Shown here piece after piece: positions 6,676 through 14,446 of a DNA stretch of 40,690 nt (within the stretch, counting starts at the first letter, position 1; every line of letters starts with the position of its first letter). Position numbers and translations under genes: made by a program. The notes under the pieces were generated by a model. The model made no database searches, was not told the origin of the DNA, and saw only the letters and a program-made list of their open reading frames with translations. Source of the stretch: an uncultured Synergistales bacterium (lineage in GTDB: Bacteria; Synergistota; Synergistia; Synergistales; Aminobacteriaceae); the NCBI GenBank assembly GCA_905234075.1, contig CAJOGI010000011.1, positions 1 to 40,690 on the forward strand, read 5' to 3'.

Positions 6676-8613
6676 TTAACTGACTCTGCTTCCGAGCGGA
6701 ATATCTTTTTCAGGCGTTAAGAGCGTTAATTGTTCTGACACTCCGTCTTTCTTGACGCTTGCGGCCAAGATCATTCCGTTGCTTTCAACTCCGCATAATT
6801 TAACGGGCTTCAAGTTTGTTACTAAAATTACGGTTTTCCCGTTGAGTTCTTCGGGGGTAAAGAACGCTTTTATCCCGGAGCATACCGTGCGCTTCTCGTA
6901 GCCTAAATCGACTTCGAGTTTATATAATTTTTTCGAGCGCGGAATTTCCTCAACGTTTATGATTTTTGCAACCCTCATCTCAACGGTCTTGAAGTCGTCA
7001 ATCGAAATTTCTGCTTCATGCTCGATAGCAGGCTCTTTTATTTCTTCAGACATTTTCTTTTTCTCCTCCTGTGTTTTTTTCCATTCGTTGATGTCAATTC
7101 TTGGGAACAATACTTCAGCTTTGTTGATTGTTGCATTTGCTCCATCTCCCCATACAAATTCATCATAGAGCATTTTTACGGGCTCGCCCTCAAGGCCAAG
7201 CTGGAGCCAGATTTTTTTTGCTGTGTCGGGCATCGTTGGAGCGATCAACAACGCTGAAAAACACAAAGCCTCATAAAGATTTAAGAGGACAAAATTCAAT
7301 CTCTCGGCTTGTGTCTCGTCCTTTGCAAGTTTCCAAGGGGTTGTCTCATCGATGAATTTATTTGCGCGGCCGATAAATTCCCATATCGCTTTCAAAGCCT
7401 CGTCGAACGCAAAATTATTCATGGCCTCGTCAACGCGGTCAAGAACATTGAAAGCCATTGAGCTTAATTCCGACTCCGCGTTTACGCAATCAGGTACAAC
7501 GCCATCGCGATAGCTCTTTATCATCTGGAGCGTCCTGTTCAGTAAATTTCCTAAGTCATTCGCTAAATCGCTGTTGATCCGTCCGATTAAAGCAAGTTCG
7601 GAAAAATCTCCGTCATTCCCAAAAGGAACTTCACGAAGCAAAAAATATCTGAACGGGTCGAGGCCGTACTCTTCAACCATTTTGAACGGGTCAACTACAT
7701 TTCCTTTAGACTTGCTCATTTTTTCGCCGTTATAGGTCCACCAGCCGTGAGCTATAACTTCAACGGGCAGATTAATTCCAAGCGCGAGCAGCATTAACGG
7801 CCATATGACGCAGTGAAAGCGGATTATATCTTTTCCGACCATGTGCCGGACGTGAGGCCAGTAATGCGCAAATTTTTCAGGGTCGTCGAGATAGCCGACA
7901 GCCGCCGCGTAATTGATCAGAGCGTCAAACCACACGTATATAACGTGCTTCTCGTCGCCCGGTACAGGAATACCCCATTTAATGCTCGTGCGTGAGACTG
8001 ACTGATCTTTAACGCCGCCCTTCAAAAAGCTCATGATCTCGTTATAACGGATTTTAGGCATCACGGCCTTCACATGCTCTTCATAAAATTTTATTAACTC
8101 CGGAACATATTTAGAGCCTTTGAAAAAATAGCTTTCTTCCTCCATTATCGTCAACGGCCTTCCGCAGTCGGGACAAGTTTTATTAGGGCCCATAGCGTTT
8201 TCGGGGACATAGGTCTCGCAAGGCACGCAGTAATAGCCGGTGTATGTGCCTTTGTAAATATCTCCCTGATCCATTAACTTTTTGAACATTGCCTGAACAA
8301 CTTTTATGTGTCTCGGCTCAGTCGTGCGAATGAAATCGTCGTTGCTGATGTTGAGAACTTCCCATAATCTTTTGAAGTTCAAATGAATTTCATCGACAAG
8401 CTGCTGAGGCGTTTTGCCCTTCGCTTCGGCTGCCGTTTGAATTTTCTGCCCGTGTTCGTCCGTGCCCGTCAAAAAATGAACGTCATAACCCTTCATTCTT
8501 TTGTAGCGTGAAACAGCGTCGCAGGCTATCGTCGTGTAAGCGTGGCCGATGTGCGGAATGTCATTGACATAATAAATCGGCGTAGTTATATAAAAAACTT
8601 TATCGTCATTCAT
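6676..8613 (-). CDS. metG: Methionyl-tRNA synthetase
   Basis: 645-aa class I aminoacyl-tRNA synthetase that charges tRNA-Met in the cytoplasm. HIGH signature (HIGHAYT) at 21-27, KMSKS at 298-302. A Zn knuckle has C129/C132 and C147/C150. The anticodon-binding helical domain follows, and a C-terminal EMAPII/Arc1-like tRNA-binding domain (about 540-645, starting ISIDDFKTVEMRVAKI) is fused, as in dimeric bacterial enzymes. The open frame extends 42 codons upstream, but GGGGAGGA about 12 bases before the ATG at 8613 and the family N-terminus place the start there. It is divergent from the ylxM-ffh operon, with a 129-base shared intergenic region. Confidence 0.95.
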   Translation of the reverse strand: MNDDKVFYITTPIYYVNDIPHIGHAYTTIACDAVSRYKRMKGYDVHFLTGTDEHGQKIQTAAEAKGKTPQQLVDEIHLNFKRLWEVLNISNDDFIRTTEPRHIKVVQAMFKKLMDQGDIYKGTYTGYYCVPCETYVPENAMGPNKTCPDCGRPLTIMEEESYFFKGSKYVPELIKFYEEHVKAVMPKIRYNEIMSFLKGGVKDQSVSRTSIKWGIPVPGDEKHVIYVWFDALINYAAAVGYLDDPEKFAHYWPHVRHMVGKDIIRFHCVIWPLMLLALGINLPVEVIAHGWWTYNGEKMSKSKGNVVDPFKMVEEYGLDPFRYFLLREVPFGNDGDFSELALIGRINSDLANDLGNLLNRTLQMIKSYRDGVVPDCVNAESELSSMAFNVLDRVDEAMNNFAFDEALKAIWEFIGRANKFIDETTPWKLAKDETQAERLNFVLLNLYEALCFSALLIAPTMPDTAKKIWLQLGLEGEPVKMLYDEFVWGDGANATINKAEVLFPRIDINEWKKTQEEKKKMSEEIKEPAIEHEAEISIDDFKTVEMRVAKIINVEEIPRSKKLYKLEVDLGYEKRTVCSGIKAFFTPEELNGKTVILVTNLKPVKLCGVESNGMILAASVKKDGVSEQLTLLTPEKDIPLGSRVS

Positions 8614-8706
8614 GAAAAATAAAATCCTCCCCAAAATTTTTTGTAAATGATAGCATGAAAAAATTTTGACAGCCCCGTTAAAAAATTTTTTGTAAAGCAA
8701 AAACAC

Positions 8707-8742
8707 TTGACAGTATAAAACGGTCTTTTTATAATTCATAGC
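8707..8742 (+). promoter_or_regulatory. Consensus sigma-70 promoter for the ylxM-ffh operon
   Basis: TTGACA (8707-8712), exactly 17 bases, then TATAAT (8730-8735). This is a full match to the housekeeping consensus. The expected transcription start (about 8742-8743) coincides with the ATG of ylxM, implying a leaderless transcript. Confidence 0.85.
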
Positions 8743-9099
8743 ATGATTGACAGCGTTAATAAAAAAAATAAAAGCGACAATGAAATTTTGAAACGAAGAA
8801 TTTATTGTAATCTGCTTTATGATTTTTACTCGCCGCTGTTGACGGAGAGACAGAGAAAAGTTTATGAGACGCTTTGTTTTTCTGATTTAACATTGAGCGA
8901 GGCCGCTGACGTTCTTGGAATAAGCAGGCAGGGTGTTTATGTTCTAGTCAGGCACATTATGCAAAAACTTGAGGGCATTGAGCGCGAATTATGTTTCGCA
9001 GTGAACACGCGCCAGCTTGAGAAAAGAATTAAAGAACTTGAGGAAGAAAATAAATCGTTGCGCGAGCAGCTTAAAAAAAGCAGAAGGGAGGAAAAGTAA
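8743..9099 (+). CDS. ylxM: YlxM-type helix-turn-helix protein, SRP operon partner
   Basis: 118-aa protein of the UPF0122/YlxM family, which precedes ffh in many Gram-positive and related bacteria and in streptococci stimulates SRP GTPase activity. A sigma-4-like helix-turn-helix (LTLSEAADVLGISRQGVYVLV) occupies residues 49-69. The C-terminal ~35 residues form a strongly charged coiled coil (KRIKELEEENKSLREQLKK). The family start normally aligns near residue 23, so this copy has a ~20-residue N-terminal extension if ATG 8743 is used. There is no Shine-Dalgarno site before that ATG, and the promoter places the transcript start on it. TTG at 8788 is an alternative, also without a good site. The gene ends two bases before ffh. 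Confidence 0.85.
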   Translation: MIDSVNKKNKSDNEILKRRIYCNLLYDFYSPLLTERQRKVYETLCFSDLTLSEAADVLGISRQGVYVLVRHIMQKLEGIERELCFAVNTRQLEKRIKELEEENKSLREQLKKSRREEK

Positions 9100-9101
9100 T
9101 C

Positions 9102-10436
9102 ATGTTTGACGCTCTTAAAGAAAAATTATCGGCGGTGTTTTCAAAACTCGGCAGTAAAGGCAAATTATCAGAAGCGGATATCGATGCGGCATTACGAGAA
9201 GTCCGCAGGTCTTTGCTTGAGGCCGATGTTGATTTCAGGGTCGCAAAAGATTTTATAGCTAAAGTACGCGAACGGGCTTCGCAGGCTGAAGTTTTAGAAT
9301 CAATTACAGCGAACGAGAGAATAGCCGCTATAGTTTACGAGGAATTAATAGCCCTTATGGGAAAGAGCGAGCCTCTGATTATTTCACCGAAGCCCCCGAC
9401 TGTAATTCTAATGGCAGGTTTGCAGGGTTCAGGAAAAACTACAACGACCGTAAAACTTGCGCGTCAATTAAAATCTTCTCATAATCCTTTGGTTGTGGCC
9501 TGCGATTTACGAAGGCCGGCGGCTGTTGAACAGTTAAAAATCCTTGCTGAAAACGCTAAAATTTCTTTTTACGGGCCGGAAAAAAATAATCAAGACGTTC
9601 TCGAAGTTGTGAGGGGCGCGAAAAAATTTGCAGACGCTCACATGAACGACGTTATTATTCTTGATACAGCCGGACGGCTTCATATTGACGAAGAATTAAT
9701 GACGGAGCTGAAAGAAATTGCAGAGATTTTACCTCCGCATGAGAAAATTTTAGTCGTTGACTCAATGATGGGCCAAGAGGCTGTCAATTCCGCTAAATCG
9801 TTCCATGAGTTATTGAGTTTAACCGGCTTGATTTTAACTAAGCTGGACGGAGACGCACGAGGCGGAAGTGCACTTGCTATCCGTGCGGTTACGGGCGTGC
9901 CTGTAAAATTCGCGGGTGTCGGAGAGAACACTGACGCTCTTGAAATTTTCAGCCCCGAACGAATGGCCGGGCGCATTATGGGCATGGGCGATGTTCAAGG
10001 GCTCGTCGAAAAAGTTAAAGCCGCAGGAATTAATGAAGACGCTATCAAACCAGCCGAGCTTTCAGGAAAGCAGTTTAATTTAGAGACTTTATTAAAACAG
10101 TTTGAGCAGATAGAAAAATTAGGGCCTCTTGATAAACTCGCCGGAATGATTCCCGGTTTGGATAAGATAAAAAACTTTAGTGCCGAAGATGTTGACGCAA
10201 ACGCATTGAAGCGCAACAAAGCCATAATCCAGTCGATGACACCTGCAGAGAGACACAACCCAAGAATAATAAAAGGCTCACGGCGCAGGCGTATCGCAGA
10301 AGGTTCGGGAACTTCGGTTCAAATGGTCAATCAGCTGCTCGCTCAGTATGAACAGATGAAAAAAATGTTTAAGACCTTTTCATCAAATTCAAGAGGGGGC
10401 AAAGGTCTGAAATCGTTGTTCGGTTTCGGTAGGTAA
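9102..10436 (+). CDS. ffh: Signal recognition particle protein Ffh
   Basis: 444-aa SRP54 GTPase that binds 4.5S RNA and signal sequences and targets ribosomes to FtsY at the membrane. N-domain at 1-95. In the G-domain: G1 GLQGSGKTTT at 106-115, DTAGRLHID near 186-194 and TKLDGDARGG near 245-254. A Met-containing M-domain follows from about 295, with the conserved GPLDKLAGMIPG and GTSVQMVNQLL segments. GGGAGG precedes the ATG at good distance inside the end of ylxM. Position between ylxM and rpsP is the classic arrangement. Confidence 0.96.
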   Translation: MFDALKEKLSAVFSKLGSKGKLSEADIDAALREVRRSLLEADVDFRVAKDFIAKVRERASQAEVLESITANERIAAIVYEELIALMGKSEPLIISPKPPTVILMAGLQGSGKTTTTVKLARQLKSSHNPLVVACDLRRPAAVEQLKILAENAKISFYGPEKNNQDVLEVVRGAKKFADAHMNDVIILDTAGRLHIDEELMTELKEIAEILPPHEKILVVDSMMGQEAVNSAKSFHELLSLTGLILTKLDGDARGGSALAIRAVTGVPVKFAGVGENTDALEIFSPERMAGRIMGMGDVQGLVEKVKAAGINEDAIKPAELSGKQFNLETLLKQFEQIEKLGPLDKLAGMIPGLDKIKNFSAEDVDANALKRNKAIIQSMTPAERHNPRIIKGSRRRRIAEGSGTSVQMVNQLLAQYEQMKKMFKTFSSNSRGGKGLKSLFGFGR

Positions 10437-10481
10437 AAATTTTTGTGTATTTGAATTTTAACAGGAGGTGCGAACTTAAGA

Positions 10482-10751
10482 ATGGCGGTTAAAATTCGTT
10501 TGTCGCGTCAGGGCAGGAAAAAAGCTCCTTTTTATAGACTTGTGGTTGCGGATTCACGTTCACCAAGAGACGGAAAATTTATTGAACTTATTGGTACGTA
10601 TAATCCAATGACTGATCCGGCGGCTGTAACGATTAACGAGGAACGTGCCCTTTACTGGCTTAAGCAGGGAGCTTTACCTTCAGATACGGCACGCGGACTC
10701 TTAAAGAAACAAGGAGTCTGGGACAAATTTAAGGGCGGGGAACAGAAGTAG
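10482..10751 (+). CDS. rpsP: 30S ribosomal protein S16
   Basis: 89-aa S16, a 16S rRNA-binding assembly protein. The N-terminus [20 protein letters not shown] and the conserved GTYNP and W-L-K-Q-G-A-x-P-S-D-T segments are typical. AGGAGG lies 13 bases before the ATG, slightly far. A 12-base string AACAGGAGGTGC around this ribosome binding site is repeated before khpA. Part of the ffh-rpsP-khpA-trmD-rplS operon. Confidence 0.96.
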   Translation: MAVKIRLSRQGRKKAPFYRLVVADSRSPRDGKFIELIGTYNPMTDPAAVTINEERALYWLKQGALPSDTARGLLKKQGVWDKFKGGEQK

Positions 10752-10840
10752 CAGTCCCCCGAAAAGATTTAATTAATAAAATAAACATCATCATAATATT
10801 TTCTTCGTAGACCGCGAATAAAACAGGAGGTGCCACTTTT

Positions 10841-11083
10841 ATGGTCAATTATAAAGAGCTTGTAGAGTTTATCGTCAAACACCTTGTTACGCAGCCTGAA
10901 TTAGTCGGCGTAGAGGGCAATGAAGGCGAAGGCGGAAATAAAATCCTGATTCGGGTTGCCCATGAGGACGTGGGGAGAGTAATCGGGAAAAGAGGTGCAA
11001 CGATCAACGCTATTCGGCTGTTGGCCAAAGCGGCAGCAGTCAAGGCCGGAGAGCGGGTTGATGTTGACATCGTAGAAGATTAG
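10841..11083 (+). CDS. khpA: KH-domain RNA-binding protein KhpA
   Basis: 80-aa single KH-domain protein (YlqC/KhpA). The RNA-binding G-x-x-G loop is seen as VIGKRGATINAIR. KhpA usually acts with KhpB (EloR/Jag) in RNA binding and cell-envelope control. The start has AACAGGAGGTGC upstream. It sits between rpsP and trmD, as in many bacteria. The usual next gene, rimM, is absent, and trmD begins 19 bases after the stop. Confidence 0.93.
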   Translation: MVNYKELVEFIVKHLVTQPELVGVEGNEGEGGNKILIRVAHEDVGRVIGKRGATINAIRLLAKAAAVKAGERVDVDIVED

Positions 11084-11102
11084 CTACCGAGGCTGACAAA
11101 AA

Positions 11103-12218
11103 ATTAACGTAACAATAATAACGGCGTTCCCGGAATTATTCGCCGATTTTCTTGCCACTAGTATTCCGGGACGTGCTGTGAAAAATGAGCTTGTCGGCGT
11201 AAATATCGTAAATTTTCGAGACTTCGGGCGCGGAAATTATAAGCAGCTTGATGATTACGCTTTTGGTTCAGGCGGAATGTTATTCGCCGCGCCGCAGTTA
11301 AAAAACGCTTTAAGCTCAGTCAAGCCGGGTTTTGTAGTTTATCCTTCGCCGCAGGGAGTTCTAATAAGTCAGGAAATTATAGAGAGCCTTGCTCATCAGG
11401 AACATGTAATAATAATCTGCGGCCACTATGAAGGAATTGACGAACGCTTTACGGAAAAATACGTTGACTTAGAAATTACTGTCGGCGATTGTGTTTTGAC
11501 GGGCGGAGAAATTCCGGCGATGCTGATTGTTGAGGCAATGTCGCGCCTTGTTCCGGGAGTTGTCGGAAAAAGTAAAGCTGTCGTAGAAGATTCTTTTTAT
11601 CGCGGTATGCTTGACAACCCAAACTACACGAGGCCGGCGGACTGGGAAGGCTTGGAAGTTCCAGAAGTGCTTTTAAGCGGGAATGAAAAAGAAATTTCTA
11701 GATGGCGCAGGCGTGAGGCAGTCAAAAGAACTTTGACGCGGAGGCCGGATTTAATTTTAAGAGCTTCGATTAGAGAATATCTCTCGGAAAAAATTAAATT
11801 AGCTCTGATTGTTAATGATGAAAATTTTAATATGTCGGGAGTTTTTCAGCTTTGCGAGGCTTATAAACTCGGTAGGCCGTATTTAATTGCTGATAATAAA
11901 GATTTGCGCGAAAGGATTAAAAAAATTTATCCGGGCGCAAAAGTTCTGGGAAGCGTCAGAAAAATTATTGAGACGGCAGAAAACGCCTTAGTAATAAAAA
12001 TTTCCGGCGGAGCTGAAAAAAATTCGCTTCACAGTCTCGAAATTAAAAGAAAATGCCTTGAGCATGACGGAGAAATTTTTTTCGTGTTTGCTCAAGAGGA
12101 TTTAATGTTAAAAGATATTTCCGGGATTGTCGGCTATCTTTATGAAAGCGATATAAAAATTCCGTTAAACATGAAAATCGGAATTGCTTTAGACAGGCTT
12201 TTAGGAGTTAGGAGTTAG
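11103..12218 (+). CDS. trmD: tRNA (guanine-37-N1) methyltransferase fused to a second SPOUT-like domain
   Basis: 371 aa if started at ATT 11103. The first ~235 residues are TrmD, which makes m1G37 in tRNA with S-adenosylmethionine to prevent frameshifting. It has the N-terminal T-x-F-P-E motif, GSGG, the trefoil-knot segment GHYEGIDERF, GDCVLTGGEIPAMLIVEAM, and YTRPADWEG. The first ATG/GTG/TTG is GTG 11178, which would delete the FPE motif; ATT 11103 aligns with the family Met1 and has GAGG ten bases upstream (11089-11092). The C-terminal ~135 residues resemble the SPOUT methyltransferase encoded separately next to trmD in Thermotoga. The loop motifs are poorly kept: FFVFAQED replaces the usual F-G-T-G, and IALDRLLG closes the domain. 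The last residues (GVRS) and stop lie in a heptamer repeat. Confidence 0.85.
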   Translation: MNVTIITAFPELFADFLATSIPGRAVKNELVGVNIVNFRDFGRGNYKQLDDYAFGSGGMLFAAPQLKNALSSVKPGFVVYPSPQGVLISQEIIESLAHQEHVIIICGHYEGIDERFTEKYVDLEITVGDCVLTGGEIPAMLIVEAMSRLVPGVVGKSKAVVEDSFYRGMLDNPNYTRPADWEGLEVPEVLLSGNEKEISRWRRREAVKRTLTRRPDLILRASIREYLSEKIKLALIVNDENFNMSGVFQLCEAYKLGRPYLIADNKDLRERIKKIYPGAKVLGSVRKIIETAENALVIKISGGAEKNSLHSLEIKRKCLEHDGEIFFVFAQEDLMLKDISGIVGYLYESDIKIPLNMKIGIALDRLLGVRS

Positions 12219-12220
12219 GA
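12202..12220. repeat. Heptamer tandem repeat, locus 4 (2.7 units)
   Basis: TAGGAGT, TAGGAGT, TAGGA on the plus strand. The trmD stop codon TAG is the start of the third unit, and the last coding codons are repeat sequence. Confidence 0.8.
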
Positions 12221-12279
12221 ATTTTTCACCCCCTTACCCCTCAACCCCTTAATCAAAAAGAAGGGAGGAAAAATTTAAG

Positions 12280-12642
12280 TTGAACGCAGTTGATTTAGTT
12301 CAGAAAAATTATTACAGAGCTGAAGCTCTGCCGGACTTCAGGCCGGGCGACACTCTCAGAGTACATGTAAAAATCAAAGAAGGAACTCGTGAACGTATTC
12401 AGGTTTTCGAGGGAATAGTCATAGCGAAGCAGCACGGAGGACTTGACGAGACTTTCACGGTACGCAAAATTTCAAACGGCGTAGGAGTTGAAAGAATTTT
12501 CCCTGTCCACTGCCCTTCGATTGAAAAAGTTGAAGTGCAGCGCAAAGGAAAGGTCAGACGCGCAAAATTATATTATCTGCGTAAACTCAGCGGTAAGGCC
12601 GCAAGAATTAAAGAGCGCAGAAAATTCACTGAACAGCAGTAA
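12280..12642 (+). CDS. rplS: 50S ribosomal protein L19
   Basis: 120-aa L19 at the 30S-50S interface. The conserved segments [26 protein letters not shown] and [14 protein letters not shown] are all present, as is the basic R-R-A-K-L-Y-Y-L-R tail. It starts with TTG at 12280, preceded by GGGAGG about 11 bases upstream; no ATG is available near the family N-terminus. Last gene of the operon before the terminator. Confidence 0.95.
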   Translation: MNAVDLVQKNYYRAEALPDFRPGDTLRVHVKIKEGTRERIQVFEGIVIAKQHGGLDETFTVRKISNGVGVERIFPVHCPSIEKVEVQRKGKVRRAKLYYLRKLSGKAARIKERRKFTEQQ

Positions 12643-12649
12643 AGAATTA

Positions 12650-12681
12650 AAATCCCCTGTTCTTTTTAGAGCGGGGGAAAT
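12650..12681 (+). terminator. Terminator after rplS
   Basis: TCCCC (12653-12657) pairs with GGGGA, extended by flanking A and T pairs, around a loop that includes CTTTTTAG. It is followed by a run of nine T from 12670. It closes the ribosomal/SRP operon before mutL. Confidence 0.75.
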
Positions 12682-12720
12682 TTTTTTTTGCTATACTTTT
12701 CAAAGAAGGAGAATAAAAAT

Positions 12721-14430
12721 ATGTCAATAAAAGCACTTCCGGAAAATGTCTGGTCAAAAATCGCTGCCGGCGAAGTCGTCGAGCGTCCTGCCTCTGTAGT
12801 CAAAGAGCTTGTTGAAAATTCTTTGGACGCACATTCAAAACGTATCCGCGTGAAATTATTTGACGGCGGAAGATTAAAAATTATTGTTGAAGATGACGGA
12901 AGCGGGATAGCCTTTGAAGATTTGCCCTTAGCGTTGATGTATCACGCCACAAGCAAAATTTCAGAAATTGAAGATTTAGAAAGCATAGTAACATTAGGCT
13001 ACAGGGGCGAGGCTCTTGCAAGCATCGCGGCGGTCGCTGATGTTGAAATCCGCAGCCGTCAGAAAAATTCAGAGCAGGGCGGAATGATTAAAGCCTCCGA
13101 AGGAAAAATCACCGAACACATAAAAATTAATCACCCTCAAGGAACAAGAATACAGGTTGAAAATTTATTTTCAGGGCTTCCGGCACGGCGTAAATTTCTG
13201 AAAAGCGCGTCCGGCGAACTTAGAAGGGCCGCCGTTTTTATTCGAGAGTATGCAGTATGCAATCCCGATATAGCTTTTAGTCTTGAGCATGACGGCAAAG
13301 AAATTTTTTCAACTGACGGATCGGGCAGTAAAAAATTCATCTTAATGAAAATTTGGGGGCAGGGCCCTTATATTCAAAATATAAATATTTCGCACGGGCA
13401 CCTGAATTTAGAGTGCTGGTTTCAAGAACGCGCAGGAATTTCTTTCGGAAGAAATGATATTATAGCCTTCGTTAATAACCGTGCCGTTAATGATCCAGTA
13501 ATAAAAGGAGCAGTCGCGCAGGCCGCAAGGGAGCTCGCAGGGAACTGGGCATTATTTTTTACGCTTGAACCTTCGCTGGTTGACGTTAATATACACCCTG
13601 CAAAATCTGAAGTAAGATTTAGATACCCCGATGAAATTTTTTCATCAATCCATAAGGCCGTTAATAATTTAGGGGGCCCGATGCCTCTTTCAAATTTTTC
13701 AAGTTCAAGTATGAATGAAAAAAAGCAAAATAATTTTTCATTCACGAATTTTTCTAACAAAGCAGCGGCTGAAAAATTAACTCCTTCGCCCCTGCCTGCT
13801 AAGGCTGACTATCAACAGCAGACGCAGATTTTTATCAGTGATTTTCAAGAAAATAATTACAATGAGCCGGAAATAATTTTTTTAGGGCAAAATTCAGGCG
13901 GCTATCTCGTCTATGATAATTATGAAGGGCTTGTCTTTATGGACCCTCACGCGGCGCACGAAAGAATTAATTACGAAAAAATAAAATCGCTGGCTGAAAA
14001 TTCAAAGCATGTTCAAAAACTTTTAACGCCGATTTTATTGCACCCGACATTAGCATTGGAGGCTCACGAATATGAACACGAGCTGAAAGAATCCGGCTTT
14101 GAGTTTGAAAATACTCCGTCAGGAATAGAATTAAAATCAGTCCCGGCACTTGGAAGCGTCGAGTTTGAGCCGGAAGTTTTATTGAGAGCGTCGTTAGCTG
14201 CGCTTAAAAATCATCATGACGGCGACACTCTGAAAATTTTATGGCGGACTTGGGCAACAATGGCGTGCAAAGCCTCCGTGAAGCTCACGACGAAAATTTC
14301 ACGCGAGGAAGCCTTGACTCTCTGGAAAGACCTTCATAAATGCGAACAGCCTTCCGTGTGTCCTCATGGAAGGCCGACAATGATCAGATTGACGAATGAG
14401 AAGTTAAAAGAACAATTTTTGCGTACGTAA
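12721..14430 (+). CDS. mutL: DNA mismatch repair protein MutL
   Basis: 569-aa MutL, the ATP-driven matchmaker of mismatch repair. N-terminal GHKL ATPase motifs: GEVVERPASVVKELVENSLDA, DDGSGI, and GYRGEALASIAAVA. The C-terminal metal-binding endonuclease signature reads DPHAAHERINYE (D-x-H-A-x2-E-x4-E), with ACKAS and CPHGRP also present. It is therefore probably an endonuclease-type MutL, as in bacteria without MutH. A Gln/Ser/Asn-rich linker covers about 320-380. AAGGAG precedes the ATG at 12721; the longer frame from 12688 overlaps the terminator T-run. No mutS is in the window. Confidence 0.95.
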   Translation: MSIKALPENVWSKIAAGEVVERPASVVKELVENSLDAHSKRIRVKLFDGGRLKIIVEDDGSGIAFEDLPLALMYHATSKISEIEDLESIVTLGYRGEALASIAAVADVEIRSRQKNSEQGGMIKASEGKITEHIKINHPQGTRIQVENLFSGLPARRKFLKSASGELRRAAVFIREYAVCNPDIAFSLEHDGKEIFSTDGSGSKKFILMKIWGQGPYIQNINISHGHLNLECWFQERAGISFGRNDIIAFVNNRAVNDPVIKGAVAQAARELAGNWALFFTLEPSLVDVNIHPAKSEVRFRYPDEIFSSIHKAVNNLGGPMPLSNFSSSSMNEKKQNNFSFTNFSNKAAAEKLTPSPLPAKADYQQQTQIFISDFQENNYNEPEIIFLGQNSGGYLVYDNYEGLVFMDPHAAHERINYEKIKSLAENSKHVQKLLTPILLHPTLALEAHEYEHELKESGFEFENTPSGIELKSVPALGSVEFEPEVLLRASLAALKNHHDGDTLKILWRTWATMACKASVKLTTKISREEALTLWKDLHKCEQPSVCPHGRPTMIRLTNEKLKEQFLRT

Positions 14431-14446
14431 GAAATTTTTTATTTTT

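Noticed and set aside
8614-8700. Minus-strand metG promoter or T-box leader
   Set aside because: Only a TATCAT-like element is seen without a matching -35 box, and no T-box or SAM-riboswitch structure could be recognised in 129 bases.
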